From Dendrolimus kikuchii (lineage: Eukaryota > Arthropoda > Insecta > Lepidoptera > Lasiocampidae): a DNA stretch of 64,000 nucleotides. The stretch is from contig CM034401.1 of the NCBI GenBank assembly GCA_019925095.2, positions 7,351,838 through 7,415,837 on the forward strand, read 5' to 3'. The notes below the pieces were generated by a model. The model ran no database searches. It was not told the DNA's origin and was given only the letters and a program-made list of their open reading frames with translations. Made by a program: the position numbers and the translations under genes. Position 1 is the stretch's first letter. Each line of letters begins with the position of its first letter. This document shows positions 45,801 to 57,470 of this stretch, piece by piece.

Positions 45801-48800
45801 CTGGGCAATATGTCCCAGAGGTCCTTCCGCACAACCCTGTCAAATGCTTTCTCTAGATCCACAAAACCGCAGAAAACCTTCCGACCCATAACCAGCTGCT
45901 TCTCTACGATATTGCAGAGAGAGAAAACTTGATCCATACATCCCCTTCCATTTCTGAAGAAATGAAAAAATATTATGTATTTTCCACTTTCTTCACACTT
46001 AGTACGTTTTGGATTTATTAAATACTATTAATATCTGGTTTGTCTTACGTATCCACTCAGCCGAGGTGAGGGTGTTGAGATGTATGTGTGGTCTCATAGG
46101 TGAGAAATGAGTACATAAAACTTTAAAAGTTGCACCCGTGACTAAAAGATTGAGAGGAAGAAGATTAAGGTGGTATGTGCATGTATTGAGGAGGAATGAA
46201 AGTCACGTGACAAAAAGACTGTTAAGCTGCCAGATTGTCCGGTACCAACGTAAAGGTAGACAAAAAAAGAGATAGATGGATTGTGTGAAAGATAATATGA
46301 TGATTTGTGGTATGACAGAGGACGTATGTCAGAATACAAGAGTATGGATGGAAAAAGACACACTGTGCCGACCCCAAATAATTGAGAAAGTGAAAGAAAA
46401 GAGATTAATATCTGGTTTGTACAAGTTAACCTGCGTGAATATTGACCCGTGTTTAGTCTTGTGTTCGTCTTTAAAATTTGCAATTTTTACTGCGCAAATC
46501 AAAATCATAATATGAGCAGAACATAACATATACTTTAATTAAAATAATCTTATTATTGTTTGCTGTTATAGGTAAATAGTTTTATACTGAGGTCAAATTG
46601 ACATAAAATGTTTTGATTAGCTTAAGTCCCAAGTTTAGAAGTATGTAATCTCGGGACTCAATATTTTACCGCATTCGATCATAGTAATTATTCTATTATT
46701 TGTACGAAATTCAATAAAACTAACAAATGCCCTATGCTATGCATAGGGCTCTAAATATAAATCCTAACATTTCTTCCTTAGACAAAAATAAAATCCTAGT
46801 AAAATTTATTGTTGTTATGTTATATTTTCAGAATCTAATCTTGATCTTGATCTATGTCCTAGATCAAACAAATTAGATTCTAAAAATACGAGCTTAAATT
46901 TGTAGTTTAAATCGATATCTAAATGTGAGAGAAACCAAAGATATTGAAAATAATACATTAATCTAAGAAGAAACGCTCGTGGTCTCATTCCTTTGTTTAT
47001 CAATTTGTGTGTCAGACTCCATTTTGTAATGATCTACTATACCAAGGAATATTAAATGTGACCCACTTACGTGCAATGATCAATTTGCTGCGATGAGCAA
47101 TTTGAAAATGTTTTAATCATATAAGGTGCATATTTAGGAGTCGATGCCTTCTTGCAATAATTTTGTCAATAAAATAAATGACAAATTTATAATATTTGGA
47201 TGGGTGGTTTGTTTGAAGTCCTTCATTGGCGAATGCCTTCTTTATAATATTGTTTACGTAGAGTAACCCAGTTTAGGGTACAACGGGGGTTACATATCCG
47301 TGTGGATAACGAAAGACAGAATAAAAATATTGTAAACAAGACCAACCTGGTGGAATTAATCATGACGATGTTGGTTAGGTATCCATTGGTGAATGCAAAT
47401 ACGATCATGATAATTATGTACTCCCAATCCCAGAGGAATACCACAGGCAGGTGTTTCCTCGGCTGGGCGTTGCAAAGCATCAACATCGGAACGCCAATTA
47501 TCCTTAGTATACTCGCCACAGCTATTATCCATTGATTATCGGGCTGCAATAAAAGGAATGTTTATATATGTATATTGAAAATAAATAATAATAATCAATT
47601 AGCATTAATATTTTTATCAGTCGTTATACAGTAGCGGAGTTCCAATAGCGGATAATCCTTGTAGGATTATCCGCTATTGGAAAAAATCCTAAGTTTACAG
47701 TTTTAAAAGAGATAAGCACATTTTCAAACGAATTTTTAATTGTGTTGCCAGTGTAGAAAAAAAAATTAAATAGACGCGCAATTTATAAATGTAAATTTAA
47801 ATCTAAATTAATGCTATATTATAAATAACCATATCTAGTAATAATAATATATGCATATCATATGATAAAAATAATCACTTACTCGCAATATAAATCCCGA
47901 CACAAGTCTTCCAGAATAGTCTCCACAATTGAATATCAAATAATTGACTACAGGCACGAAGAATATATCTAAAAAAATATTTTATGTTGTTCAGGTCGAT
48001 CAACAGAACTTTGCATATTTTTACTTAATTATGAATTAAGACGACTAATCAAAAATACTTACTATTCCAATCCGTTCCTTTGGTGACGGGATGAGATTCG
48101 ACTAGCACCGTCACAGCCGGATAAACAGACATGCTTATAGCAAACACAGCAAAAATACTAAAAGCGTACACCCATATCTTTTTCACAATAGCCCAAATTG
48201 ACACCTCCCTATGCCTATTAGCTGCAATACCCCCGCATCCCCTCAATATATGATATGTGAAGAAATCTAATTTATATAACATTATATAGGATATCAGAGA
48301 TGATATGACCATTATATCGGCTATAATGAAGTATATAAGTGCACTATGTAAAGGTGATATTTTGAAAGCGAGTGATATTATTTGGGCGATTGCTGCTATT
48401 ATTCCGCCGAGAGATTGTCCGCTTACGACTGCAGCCATATATTCCTTGGAGAATCGGCTGGCTATGCCGACTAGGCCACCAATGAAGACTGCGCTTGCGG
48501 CTAGAAATAATAAAGCCATAACTGTAGTTCTCACGAAGTTTAGTTACGAGTATGCGAGCAGCAAAGCAAAGCATCATGTTAGCTATCGGTTAATCAGTAA
48601 GGATCCGAAAACTATTCTATAAGGAAACACTAGGAATTTTTAAAGAGATACACTGTTAAAAATTCAAGTCCATATTCCATAAAAGGCTATATCATTTTAA
48701 TTTAACAATTCCCACCTAAGAATGAAATAAAAGTGTTTTAGCTAGACGTGTTTGTTGCTGCGGAGTTTCTTGGCACTTCTCCTGAAACTTAATTACTTAA

Positions 48801-51800
48801 TTTAGATGTATGAAAATTTTCTAACAGTATATTCAGAATTGGAACCGGTAGGTGGCGCTAGAATCGGCTTTCAATATTGATGATATTTTGTTCATGTGTT
48901 TGAGTGGGATCCCTGGATGGTTCAAATTCACAATTGGTCTTTGTAGATGGCTTGCAACCGTGTTCTAGATTTATAATTTTTTTCAAGGCACGACAACGTT
49001 TGCCCACTAGTTTTAAATAAAATTCTGAATTAAGAATAATAAATATTTTATACTTTCTTCCTAAAAATAACTGACGCTAAAACAAAAATCTATCTAAACA
49101 ACTGCATATGTTAGGTATAATTACGAGTTAGGATGCTTTTACATCATCATACGGAGATAGAAATTACAGAAATAAAACTTTATCATTTATGACATAGTTT
49201 TAGCAAACTTACTCATGCTGATGATTCACCATAATTGACAAAATACTAAGCTATTAAATATTCATAAACAGCCACCAATGACCTCGAAAAACTTGCTCCA
49301 GGTAGCTGTTTCATCGATTTCGATAATATACATATTATGTATATTAGCCCAAAAGAGATAAAGACTGTAAAAAGTTCGACAAAATATTACGCCGTAAAAT
49401 TTAAATAATAACGAAGTGATTTTTTTTAGATGTTGTTCCTTCTGCACAGCATTAGATATTAAACGATTTTCATGAAAATTTATATGAAAACTCTTCACAT
49501 GAGACAAATGTGGCCAATTTTATGACCCCGAAAATGTAGTCTTCCTGCTAGATATGAAATCGAAATTTGTGAGAATGAAGCCGTAGCCGCAGGGAGAGCC
49601 TTAGCGTGTTACCAGAGCCCCCGATTGGTCGTCCATCGATGGTAGAATGGATTAGTCGACGTCGATTAATAGTTTCTACCACATCGAGCGATCGATAGTA
49701 GAATGAACTAGTCGACATTGATCGACATTTTTAATATGAGTGTTACTCTTTCGAAAAACATCTAAAAAACGCTATGTAAAATGTCATTTGGATGAGATAA
49801 GCAATCTCTGGTTTAAAAAAGGGTTGCATCCAGAGAATAGAAACAAATAACCACAAACTACACATTATCATCTTGGTGATAAATCCCAGTGAGCCCAGAG
49901 GCCAGAGGTTGTTTTCCTATTTTTTTCGCCACTGTGAATCATCACGAACTGTACATGACGGAAAACAATTGCAGATTACTTGTTTTTTGTTCTATATGGA
50001 AATCACCTCCTGATAGATCGCCGCAAGGTGATTATGGTAACCGAGTACATTTCAAAGAACCAAAAATTTAATTTATAAATACAGATATACCTTACCAGTC
50101 ATAATAACAACAGTAACCATTGTGATAATGAAGAATCCATTTTGCCATTCATCAGTATCGACTTGTACCAAAGAGGTTGTCACAAGGAAACAGATTGTTA
50201 CAATAACCAAAGAGCCTTGTAGCCTGCTTTTTAGGGACACCCTAAAAAATTATAAGACTTAAGACTAACTAATTGAGCATATAATTAGTGTCTAGCAATG
50301 GGTAGGCCTACGAAAGGTGCCGCGCGCCTTAAAAATATAGGTCCCAAAATACGCGAACGGAAAATTTGCATAAAAAAACGTTCATAAAATGAAAACTACT
50401 GGGCCAAAGTATGTTAAATTTTTAGGGGACTAAATGGCAACTATTCCGCATCAAACTAAAGAAGAATCACGTAAATCGGATCATAAATCTCAGCGTAATT
50501 GGTGTACATACATTAAAAAAAAATACCAATTAAGATGAGAACCTCCTCCTTTTTGAAGTCGGTTAAAAATTTGTGGTAGCATAAAGGCTAGCACACGCGC
50601 GCCTCAAACCATGTGGGTTCGAATTCTGGATGGAATTCATGCACCATTTAGGCAGTTTTCTGACTTAATGTGCATATTGTTATAATTACCATGTGCTAAC
50701 AACAGTGAAGAAAAACATTGTGACGAAACCTGCACATCGAGATAACTGGTGTGTCAAACCCGCTAAGCCGCCTTGAACAAATGTGGTGGGTATACTATCT
50801 GTTCTTCAATAGTGGAAGGTCCAAGCCCAGCAGTGGGACGTTTATGGGCTGTTATTACTATTATATAATTGATTATAATAAACTAACCAAAAGTATGTGC
50901 AAATGCACTAAAACAGTGTTCAAGACAGTCAAGATGAATAATTATTATAATTAGCGACCTTAACATTTTAAAGGCCTATTAAGTTTAATTAAATGTCTGG
51001 CTGTTTGTTCTTTGTTAATGAATTATTTACTTATTACCCAATATAGACAAGAAAAAACAATGTAGTTCACAGAATAACTCTAATGAAAAAGGGTCAAACA
51101 GTAGTAAATACATGATAGAAGATCAAATGTGAATATCCATAACACGCCAGTTCACAATCATTTTCTTATCAATTTTTATTTTTATTAGAATAATAATATA
51201 TATAACATTATATCAATAACATAGTTCTTTATCATTTTAATTTACAATTTCAATGACTCTACAATTCAATAATATACCACTGGTTAGAAATATCCAGCTG
51301 TATCACACAAACTTCCCTACCTAACATCCTAAAAGTAAAAACATCAATACTTACAGATGGCCATAAAGTGAATTTAAAATAAGGAATATCAAGTTGGGTA
51401 TAGCTGTTGCAACATTCAGGTAAGATGTAAACTCTGCTTGGAATTGACTTTTCTGCACTTCAAGTATTGTCAGGTTGTTTGGTGTGGTATCACGAAATTT
51501 ATACATCCAATACTGAAACAAAACATTTTCTTCTTAGTCAGCCAATTACACTTAACTAAAAAAGAATGCAAGATAATTCTACTATGCTCTTTATTGTATA
51601 CATCAACATAATGAAAAATAAAACACACTTAATAATCTTAAATTTTATTACTTGTAAAAATCTCTTCCAAGCAACCTTTTTAGATGCTGGTTATACATTG
51701 AGCTAATGAAGTCAGTTACCTGGCTTTTTTGGCTCAATGTGTATGTTCCATCAAAAAACTGAATGTATGGGATAATTTTGATGTTACTGCCTTTCCGGCA

Positions 51801-53641
51801 AATGTTCATTGGCTCAGTGTGTATTAGGCCCTATTATGTTCTAAAGTAATACATACTCAAGGAATACAGATGGCCTTATGATGTGCTAAAGTAATACTTC
51901 ACATTCATAGTTTTTTAAATAACTTACTTCTAATTTTAGTATTTGCATTATAACCTTAGTCACATATTTACATAATTATTATTCATGCCATACATATGTA
52001 AAATCTTAGTGTATGTAGATAGATTCAATAAAATTTTCCACAGGAAGCAAATTATAAATTATTTTATATACATTTGGTTCCAGAAATATACTTTGTTCAT
52101 CTTTATTATATCAATGAGAAAATAAACATATTGTTATGCAAAAAGATATAAACCTACATTTTAGAGTAGAAAAGATGTGTCATGACAGAGTCCATATCAG
52201 GCAGACATTAGGGTAGATAAACAGTGATAGAAAACAGTATGTGTCATCACAACTACTGTAATCTTATATCTCTTACCATGACCCGAAGACCATGGGCCAT
52301 AAAAATGGCCTGGTCTTTTGGAGGGCTTGCGTTGGGCTATAGAAAGGCCAACACATAGACGCCCCTTGACAAATTTAATGTAAATGTGGAGTGACACTGA
52401 CAGATGATTATCTCTGTTTACACCACATAATATACTAGCTGTCTCACCCACATGGTGATGGAAAATCATTATATTTTGGATAATTCACACTATATCTTTA
52501 TAAATTATAGCCTATGTGTTATTCTGATGTATAAGCTATACTATTGTAAAGTTTCATCAAAATCCACTCAGTAGTTTTTGCATAAAGGGTAACAAACATA
52601 CATCCATACATTCTTACAAACTTTTGTGTGTAGAATATTGGTAGGAAGTAACCTAACCAATGGAGTTTTTGGCATGAACTGAAAGGACTGAAAGGTGTGC
52701 AGTTTTGTTTTTTAACAATGTGCTCTAAAATGAACTGCAGTTGTAGGATATTGACAGTTTTTGAATAATAATTATGTGGTTTTGAAAGAAATGTGAACTG
52801 TATAGTCAAATGGTGGCCTTTTGAGTTGTTACAAGAACTCCGTTGAATGGTGTGAGTTGATAAGTTACAATTCAACTGTGCTATACATAGGCTTAATTAA
52901 ATGAAAAATTACATTTTGCATATAAACCATTAAATTTAATAAATCTATTTTATATTTATAAAATCTGTTGGGCTATATATTTACTAACATTAGTTTTTAA
53001 ATATTTTATGTCATTTACTAATCCACTGTAAATCGTAGTAGTACAAAATAAAAATATTATAATCATATTACAGTTTTTATAGCAACTTAGTTCACATATG
53101 TTTTGCATTCATTTCACTCAGAATCTATCCCATTTTTCAGGATTAAAAATATTATAATTATGATCATCCATCCCTTTTTATCTAAAGCAGCTATAGATAT
53201 ATCAAATTTAGGTACTATGAGGTTAACTTGCTTAGTCCATAGACATTTTGAAATATAATTCCACAACAGCTGTTCCATTTTCTGGCATGAAAAACATCCT
53301 ATATTCATCCCTGTTATTTAAAATATATAATAGCAATCTTATAAATTACAAAGTTTTATATAGTATGGATTACATTTATAACACATTATATAGTATGGAT
53401 TTATACTCACATCATTCGCAGTAATCAGAAAATTCCAGGGCACTAAAGAAGTTACGCCAAATAAATAAAAAAGTATATAAACAATGCAGTATTTATCCTT
53501 CGGCTGCTCAACTGTGTCTAAGACCTTGGTTGAGCAAGAATCAGTCACTAATTCTCTTTCCTCAGAGTCATCAATAATTTCTTCTTCATTTTCAACACTA
53601 TCAATACCGGCTACGTTATTTATTGACCCTGTCGCATCCAT
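42827..53641 (-). CDS. Equilibrative nucleoside transporter (SLC29/ENT family), 7 coding exons, 455 aa
   Basis: A multi-pass membrane carrier for facilitated nucleoside/nucleobase transport. Coding exons, 5' to 3' on the minus strand: 53641-53411, 51512-51355, 50241-50096, 48500-48063, 47968-47883, 47543-47347, 42938-42827. All junctions are GT-AG and in phase, giving 455 residues (human ENT1: 456). Residues 1-50 are an acidic cytosolic N terminus. Family motifs follow: KYCIVYILFYLFG then LVPWNFLITANDYWMYKFR in helix 1, YLNVATAIPNLIFLILNSLY, AAVVSGQSLGGIIAAIA, the conserved D..GR as CGDYSGRL, LRIIGVPMLMLCNAQPRKHL, FTNGYLTNIVMI, and a last helix VIATMLSVGLTMGAAVGMLL ending HVL. A 37-residue central loop separates helices 6 and 7. 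The ATG at 53639-53641 has a good context (aaaATGg). Intron 6 (4.4 kb) holds two LINE fragments. ENT1/2/3 orthology is not decided. Confidence 0.93.
43190..43252. repeat. Stem-loop repeat related to 20635-20710
   Basis: Left arm agaattagcgtaaggcttct and right arm agaagcctacaagcttactc pair through the 'ggcttctttaa' core around a short loop. The right arm resembles that of the EI24-intron hairpin. It lies in ENT intron 6. Confidence 0.5.
43355..43480 (+). mobile_element. Jockey-like LINE 3' end fragment with (TCTA)n tail
   Basis: It contains ggttgcctggaagagatagc and taagcgataaggccgcctat and ends in a tctatctatctatcta tract. It gives the clearest view of the tail family also at 7645, 9262, 33166 and 38578. 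It lies in ENT intron 6. Confidence 0.55.
44170..44320 (-). mobile_element. Diverged CR1/family-B-like 3' fragment
   Basis: ggctgaccgcccacctgatgg and ggcagtcaccgtccccgtgg parallel the 'gcagacggcccacttggtgg...ggttaccatcgcctatgg' block of family B and the CR1-like element. It is old, non-coding and in the same orientation as those minus-strand copies. Confidence 0.4.
44714..45957 (-). pseudogene. LINE family A, 5'-truncated copy keeping the RT catalytic motif
   Basis: This is the 3' half of the same family as 5116-7614, inserted in ENT intron 6 in the gene's own orientation. It begins inside GCMDQVFSL and keeps FVDLEKAFDRV, GVRQGCVLSALLF, the catalytic LLYADDAVLLAES, TYGSESWVWKKEHESR and the C-terminal GHVERMHDERMNKQIYNAKV block. 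An in-frame stop (tgg to tag, at 44771-44773) follows NKPK, removing the last 18 residues that other copies end with. The tail is (TATG)n. The element is intact across the 555 bp that are absent from the 5-kb copy. I found no target duplication. Confidence 0.85.
46044..46403 (+). pseudogene. LINE 3' fragment flanked by 17-bp target duplication
   Basis: The plus strand encodes the C-terminal block typical of RTE/CR1-type elements: SAEVRVLRCMCGLIGEK, then RRLRWYVHVLRRNESHV, RKGRQKKRWIDCVKDNMM and a Trp-containing end. It has an internal stop after GEK. It is bounded by perfect 17-bp copies of attaatatctggtttgt at 46027-46043 and 46404-46420. It differs from both family A and the RTE copy, so a third lineage was active here. 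There is no poly-A or microsatellite tail, only an A/G-rich end. It lies in ENT intron 6. Confidence 0.7.
47640..47682. repeat. Perfect 20-bp palindrome with 3-nt loop in ENT intron 5
   Basis: ttccaatagcggataatcct (47640-47659), then tgt, then its exact reverse complement (47663-47682). It lies 97 bp past exon 6 in the intron joining exons 5 and 6. Confidence 0.9.
50571..50866 (+). mobile_element. tRNA-derived SINE, family 1, copy 3
   Basis: It has the head with A-box-like ttgtggtagcataaaggcta, B box ggttcgaattc (50615-50625), the same body as 2339-2640 and a tttatgggctgttattact tail. It lies antisense in ENT intron 2. Confidence 0.75.
51585..51690 (-). mobile_element. Jockey-like LINE 3' end fragment, weak
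   Basis: ctctttattgtatacatcaa and, later, tctcttccaagcaacctttt match the ends of the tail family at 9262, but the central 'ggccgcc' block is missing. It lies in ENT intron 1. Confidence 0.3.
51700..53410. other. ENT intron 1 interior
   Basis: No exon, RNA or bounded repeat is recognised inside this intron, apart from the weak LINE tail at its end. Confidence 0.4.
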
Positions 53642-54124
53642 TTTCACAAACAAATTCAATAATTCATAAAATAAATATTTCGTGAAGAGTTCCTGTTAAA
53701 GTTGTCGTATGATTTTTCTGAATCAAAATGTCCGTTATTTATCCTCATATATCTTTTAACACACAGTAACAACTATAGCTGTTTATAAGATTAAAGACAA
53801 TTTGAATTGAATCATTTTGCGCGTATAAACACGATAATTAATCGATCGACAACAAAGAAAACCCCATCCCACGAAAAATATTTGACAATTGACAGTTGGT
53901 AGCACAGATTACCAATACAACGTAGTATCCATAGTAGTTTGTGACTTTCTGCAGGCTAAGCATTGGACATTATAATGTCAATGCATTTTTGGCTAAAAAG
54001 AAAATTGTTTCACCATCCACTTATAAATAACAATGTGATTTTTAATACAGTACTAACTTTGACGTAAAGAATATTCGTCAGAAGTTTGGAATTTGAATAA
54101 TGGTTTTAATATATAAAATTTATC

Positions 54125-54210
54125 AAATTTTAACTTGAAGTTTTACGGACAGATTGTTAATGTACTTGCCCAATTTGATAACCTGCCCGTAAAACTTCAA
54201 GTTAAAATTT
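54125..54210. repeat. Inverted repeat, 28-nt arms, upstream of ENT
   Basis: Arms 54125-54152 and 54183-54210 match at 27 of 28 positions (core ttttaacttgaagttttacg) around a 30-nt spacer. It lies about 480 bp upstream of the ENT start codon and runs directly into the minisatellite. Confidence 0.8.
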
Positions 54211-54211
54211 T

Positions 54212-54388
54212 GTTGCGATTCATTTTGTCACTTGTCAGTTTAAGTTTTTCCACTTGTCCGTTGCGATTCGTTTTTCACCTTGTCTGTTGAGATTCACTTT
54301 TCCACTTATCCGTTTCCATTCGTTTTTCCACTTGTCCGTGCGATTCGTTTTGCCAGTCATTCGTTGCCATTCGTTTTTCCACTGGTCT
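54212..54388. repeat. 26-bp minisatellite upstream of ENT
   Basis: About seven diverged tandem copies of a unit close to gttgcgattcgtttttccac followed by ttgtcc, between 22 and 26 bp each. On the minus strand it forms a KWKNEW-rich open frame that is a repeat artefact. It lies 570-750 bp upstream of the ENT start. Confidence 0.8.
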
Positions 54389-54399
54389 GTTGAAGTTTC

Positions 54400-55615
54400 A
54401 CTTCTAATGTGTCCCAGCACACATTTCGATTTTTTGAGAGGTGTAATGCTTCTTGCCAAGCCCATTACTCGACATACTCATTATGAGTCCGTTACTTCAA
54501 AATCCAAATAAAATACATCAGTTTCTTTTCGTACTCATTGCCGCGCTATAAGGTTTAAGGGTCTTTATCAACCCTCATCTTATGTGGCAGTTTTATTATC
54601 ATTCTATTGTTAAATCCCGGTTGCTTTCGGAAGATTCACGTTACCACCTCACCTCTTTCTTCTCGAGCTAACGAGGTCAACTTCTCTCATTACTAGTTTA
54701 TTTGAACGTAAGATATCCTCACGATGCCAAGACTTGCTTATTGTGATAATATTTTTTTTTTGGTTCTAAAGTATGTACGTATTAAAATTTCTTGCAAGGT
54801 GGTGTTGTGTTTATATGTATTAAAGTTTGTTCTACCATTTGAAATATTGTAAGTTGCATCAAAACATTTGGAGACTGATATCAGACCTAATCTAAAGTTA
54901 AGTAAAGGAAACAACTAGTAAGAATGATAGATTTTTATTCAATTTTAATTAAACAAATCAATATTTATTGTTCATGTTGGGATGGTAAGTTAAACTCGTT
55001 ACTTTTCATGAAGATAATCAGTTAAAGCGTAATTATTACAATATATATCTCACTTTGAAACATATTAATTTCAATATTATTTATGATTAAAAAAAAATTC
55101 AAAATGCAGTACAAATACAGGTTTCTTTACATCCTTGTGATGTACGATTTCTTAGTTCTCATTAAAAATAATAAAATTAAACTTAATATTAAAAATTTCA
55201 TTACATAATAACGATATAAAATAATTACATACATATATTAAACTAATTTATTCATTGAATAATATTCACTATCTAAACACAATATAAAAATTTTAGGACG
55301 GACAAATATAAAATAAACATTTTATTCATTGCATAGAAACAGTTCTTAGACAATAATATTAAAAATATTATATCTACCCAATACATAAAAATTATTAGGT
55401 AGGTAGTTATCTTAATGATATAAATATATACCTATTTATTTTACATTATAAGGCATTCATTATAAAGGCATCACGTTATTCTGTTAATTATGAGATCGTG
55501 TACTCTTAGTTAATTTTTTATTGTTAAACCCTTATTTAAAAATATATTGGTTTACTTAGGACCGCTTGCATAACGATCGCCATTAAATAAAATTAGTTAA
55601 TCATATTAAACTGCC
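54400..55615. other. Intergenic AT-rich DNA
   Basis: No gene, RNA or bounded repeat is recognised. Confidence 0.35.
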
Positions 55616-55627
55616 TAAATACGTTTT

Positions 55628-55897
55628 GAATGAATAAACAGATATACAATGCAAAAGTGGATGGATGCAGAAGTCTTGGAAGGCCACGACACACTTTCCA
55701 TGATCAAATTGATCGTGTACTAGCAGAAGGTGATGTTAGGAGCCTTAAGAACAGACGAGCGTGCATGACAAGAGTTATGAATGTCAGGGAGGCAAGTGAG
55801 GTGTGTAAGAATAAGCCTAAATGGCGCTCTGTTGTTCGTGCCTACCCCGCAAGGGAACTGGCGTGAAATTATGTATGTATGTATATATGTATGTATG
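55628..55897 (+). mobile_element. LINE family A, 5'-truncated copy
   Basis: It encodes the last 78 codons (MNKQIYNAKVDGCRSLGRPR ... AYPARELA) with an intact stop at 55864-55866, then a (TATG)n tail. It is flanked by the 12-bp target duplication taaatacgtttt at 55616-55627 and 55898-55909. Its close match to the 5-kb copy indicates similar age. Confidence 0.85.
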
Positions 55898-55909
55898 TAA
55901 ATACGTTTT

Positions 55910-57470
55910 ACACAAAACCTATTGACAGTTCTTTAAATATATTTAGTGGCAAATTTTGCATTGCGCAAGACGCTAATTGTATTTAAGGGTGTTAAATATG
56001 TTGTGTTTCTTAAATAAATTTAAGCAACTTCATGCAAGCGGCTCTTAAATCCTTATTGGAATGTCATAAGTTTTGAAGGCACATTTTGCGCTCTTAATAG
56101 TATAAACATTTCAATATTTTGCGTTATGGTCTTAAAAACAAATGTTCTAATAGTCAGGCCCCATTTGGTGGGATAATGTTAGTAGTTATGGTCTATGGCC
56201 AAATGCGTCTTGTAAGTTGTAGCGTTAAAAACAATGCTGTTAAGTATCTAATCATTAATTCTGAAATAAATTAAACAAGACGCTATTTTGGTGGGGGATA
56301 ACATTTTAGATTACATAATACATTTTCGAATAAGGGTTTTAAAATAATTATATTATCGTAACTCATCTTACGCAAGTATATCATAGTATAATTCAATTAA
56401 ACCGCATCTTTAAAATCAAGTTCATTTCAAAGGTAGAACTTGTAGAAAAAACGTAAGTACAGCTTTCATTAGCAATTGATTTAAACCGGTACAATGTAAG
56501 CGTCAAGTTCATTCGTAATAACATTATTCTGATAAACTGTGCAATTAAAACCTGAGGCAGTAAGTTAGCTATTATGTAAATACGGTTAACATGACGTATT
56601 ATACTTCACGTATATAGCAGTAAATATAAATGCATCGTTGATTTATTAAAAACCGGTATTTACGATTCCTGGCTGGCACCTTAAGAAAAAGTTACCTAAA
56701 ATGCTAAGTACAAATAATAAAAAATACTATGGATACAAAAGCCATGTACAGTATGAAATGAATGGACTCTATTGATTCAAATATTAAATACAATATTTAC
56801 TACATGCCTTAAATGCACAAAAACATGAATCACACAGACAATTTTTTCTCAGTCTTTAATTTGTTTTTCTACTTAAAATATACTCATGTAATAAAAACTT
56901 GTTTTTATACATCGAAGAAGATTTAAGACCTGCGATTAAAATCCCCAATTTTAATTGAGGTATAAATCATGTAGAGACAGACGGCTGCACAATACACGGT
57001 TTTTCATACAAAATTGTTATCCGCAGTTAATCCACAGCCATTCTAAGATTCATCCAGTCACCCTTGGAATACTGATTCAATTGTCTCATATTTGTATTAG
57101 TTGAATTAGTAACTGTCTTTAGTTAAAAAATATACAATTTTTTTTGTTTTTGACCTGGCAATTAAACCTCAAACGAGAAAAAAATACAATAAACAGTTTA
57201 CGTAAAATTGTAATAGCGTAGTACTTAGCCATAAAGTATTTATTTTTTCCTCATATTTTGCACTATTTTAGTATTCCAAAGATTGTCGTTATGGTATAAC
57301 ATTTTAGCTAAATATTAAATTGTTAATAATTCAGAAACAAAAAATATTATTTATAGTATAAACTGTTCGCTACAATGTTATATCGGCCGTATGAGCATAG
57401 TCAGGAAGACATTCTTAGAGTAGCCAGATAGGACTTCCAGTTTGTTTCAAAATTTAAATAAATGGATACA
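55910..57470. other. Intergenic DNA, possible 3' UTR of the 57.5-kb gene
   Basis: No exon is recognised. The right part probably includes the 3' untranslated region of the minus-strand gene ending at 57471, but I cannot place its polyadenylation site. Confidence 0.3.

Noticed and set aside
46329..46529. Minus-strand frame at the edge of the LINE fragment
   Set aside because: It spans the target duplication and non-coding flank, with no motif; the plus-strand reading has recognisable LINE blocks.
48501..48534. Extension of the ENT exon upstream with residues like RTTVMALLFL
   Set aside because: This is intron. The acceptor tttctag at 48501-48507 gives the phase needed to join exon 3 and restores the family alignment (IMT-AASAVFIGG), whereas an acceptor further upstream would shift the frame.
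48305..48622. Plus-strand frame opposite the largest ENT exon
   Set aside because: It is a shadow of the ENT coding exon 48063-48500.
53642..53659. ENT start further upstream (NLFVK before MDATGS)
   Set aside because: There is no ATG in frame there. The ATG at 53639-53641 has a favourable context and gives the usual N-terminal length.
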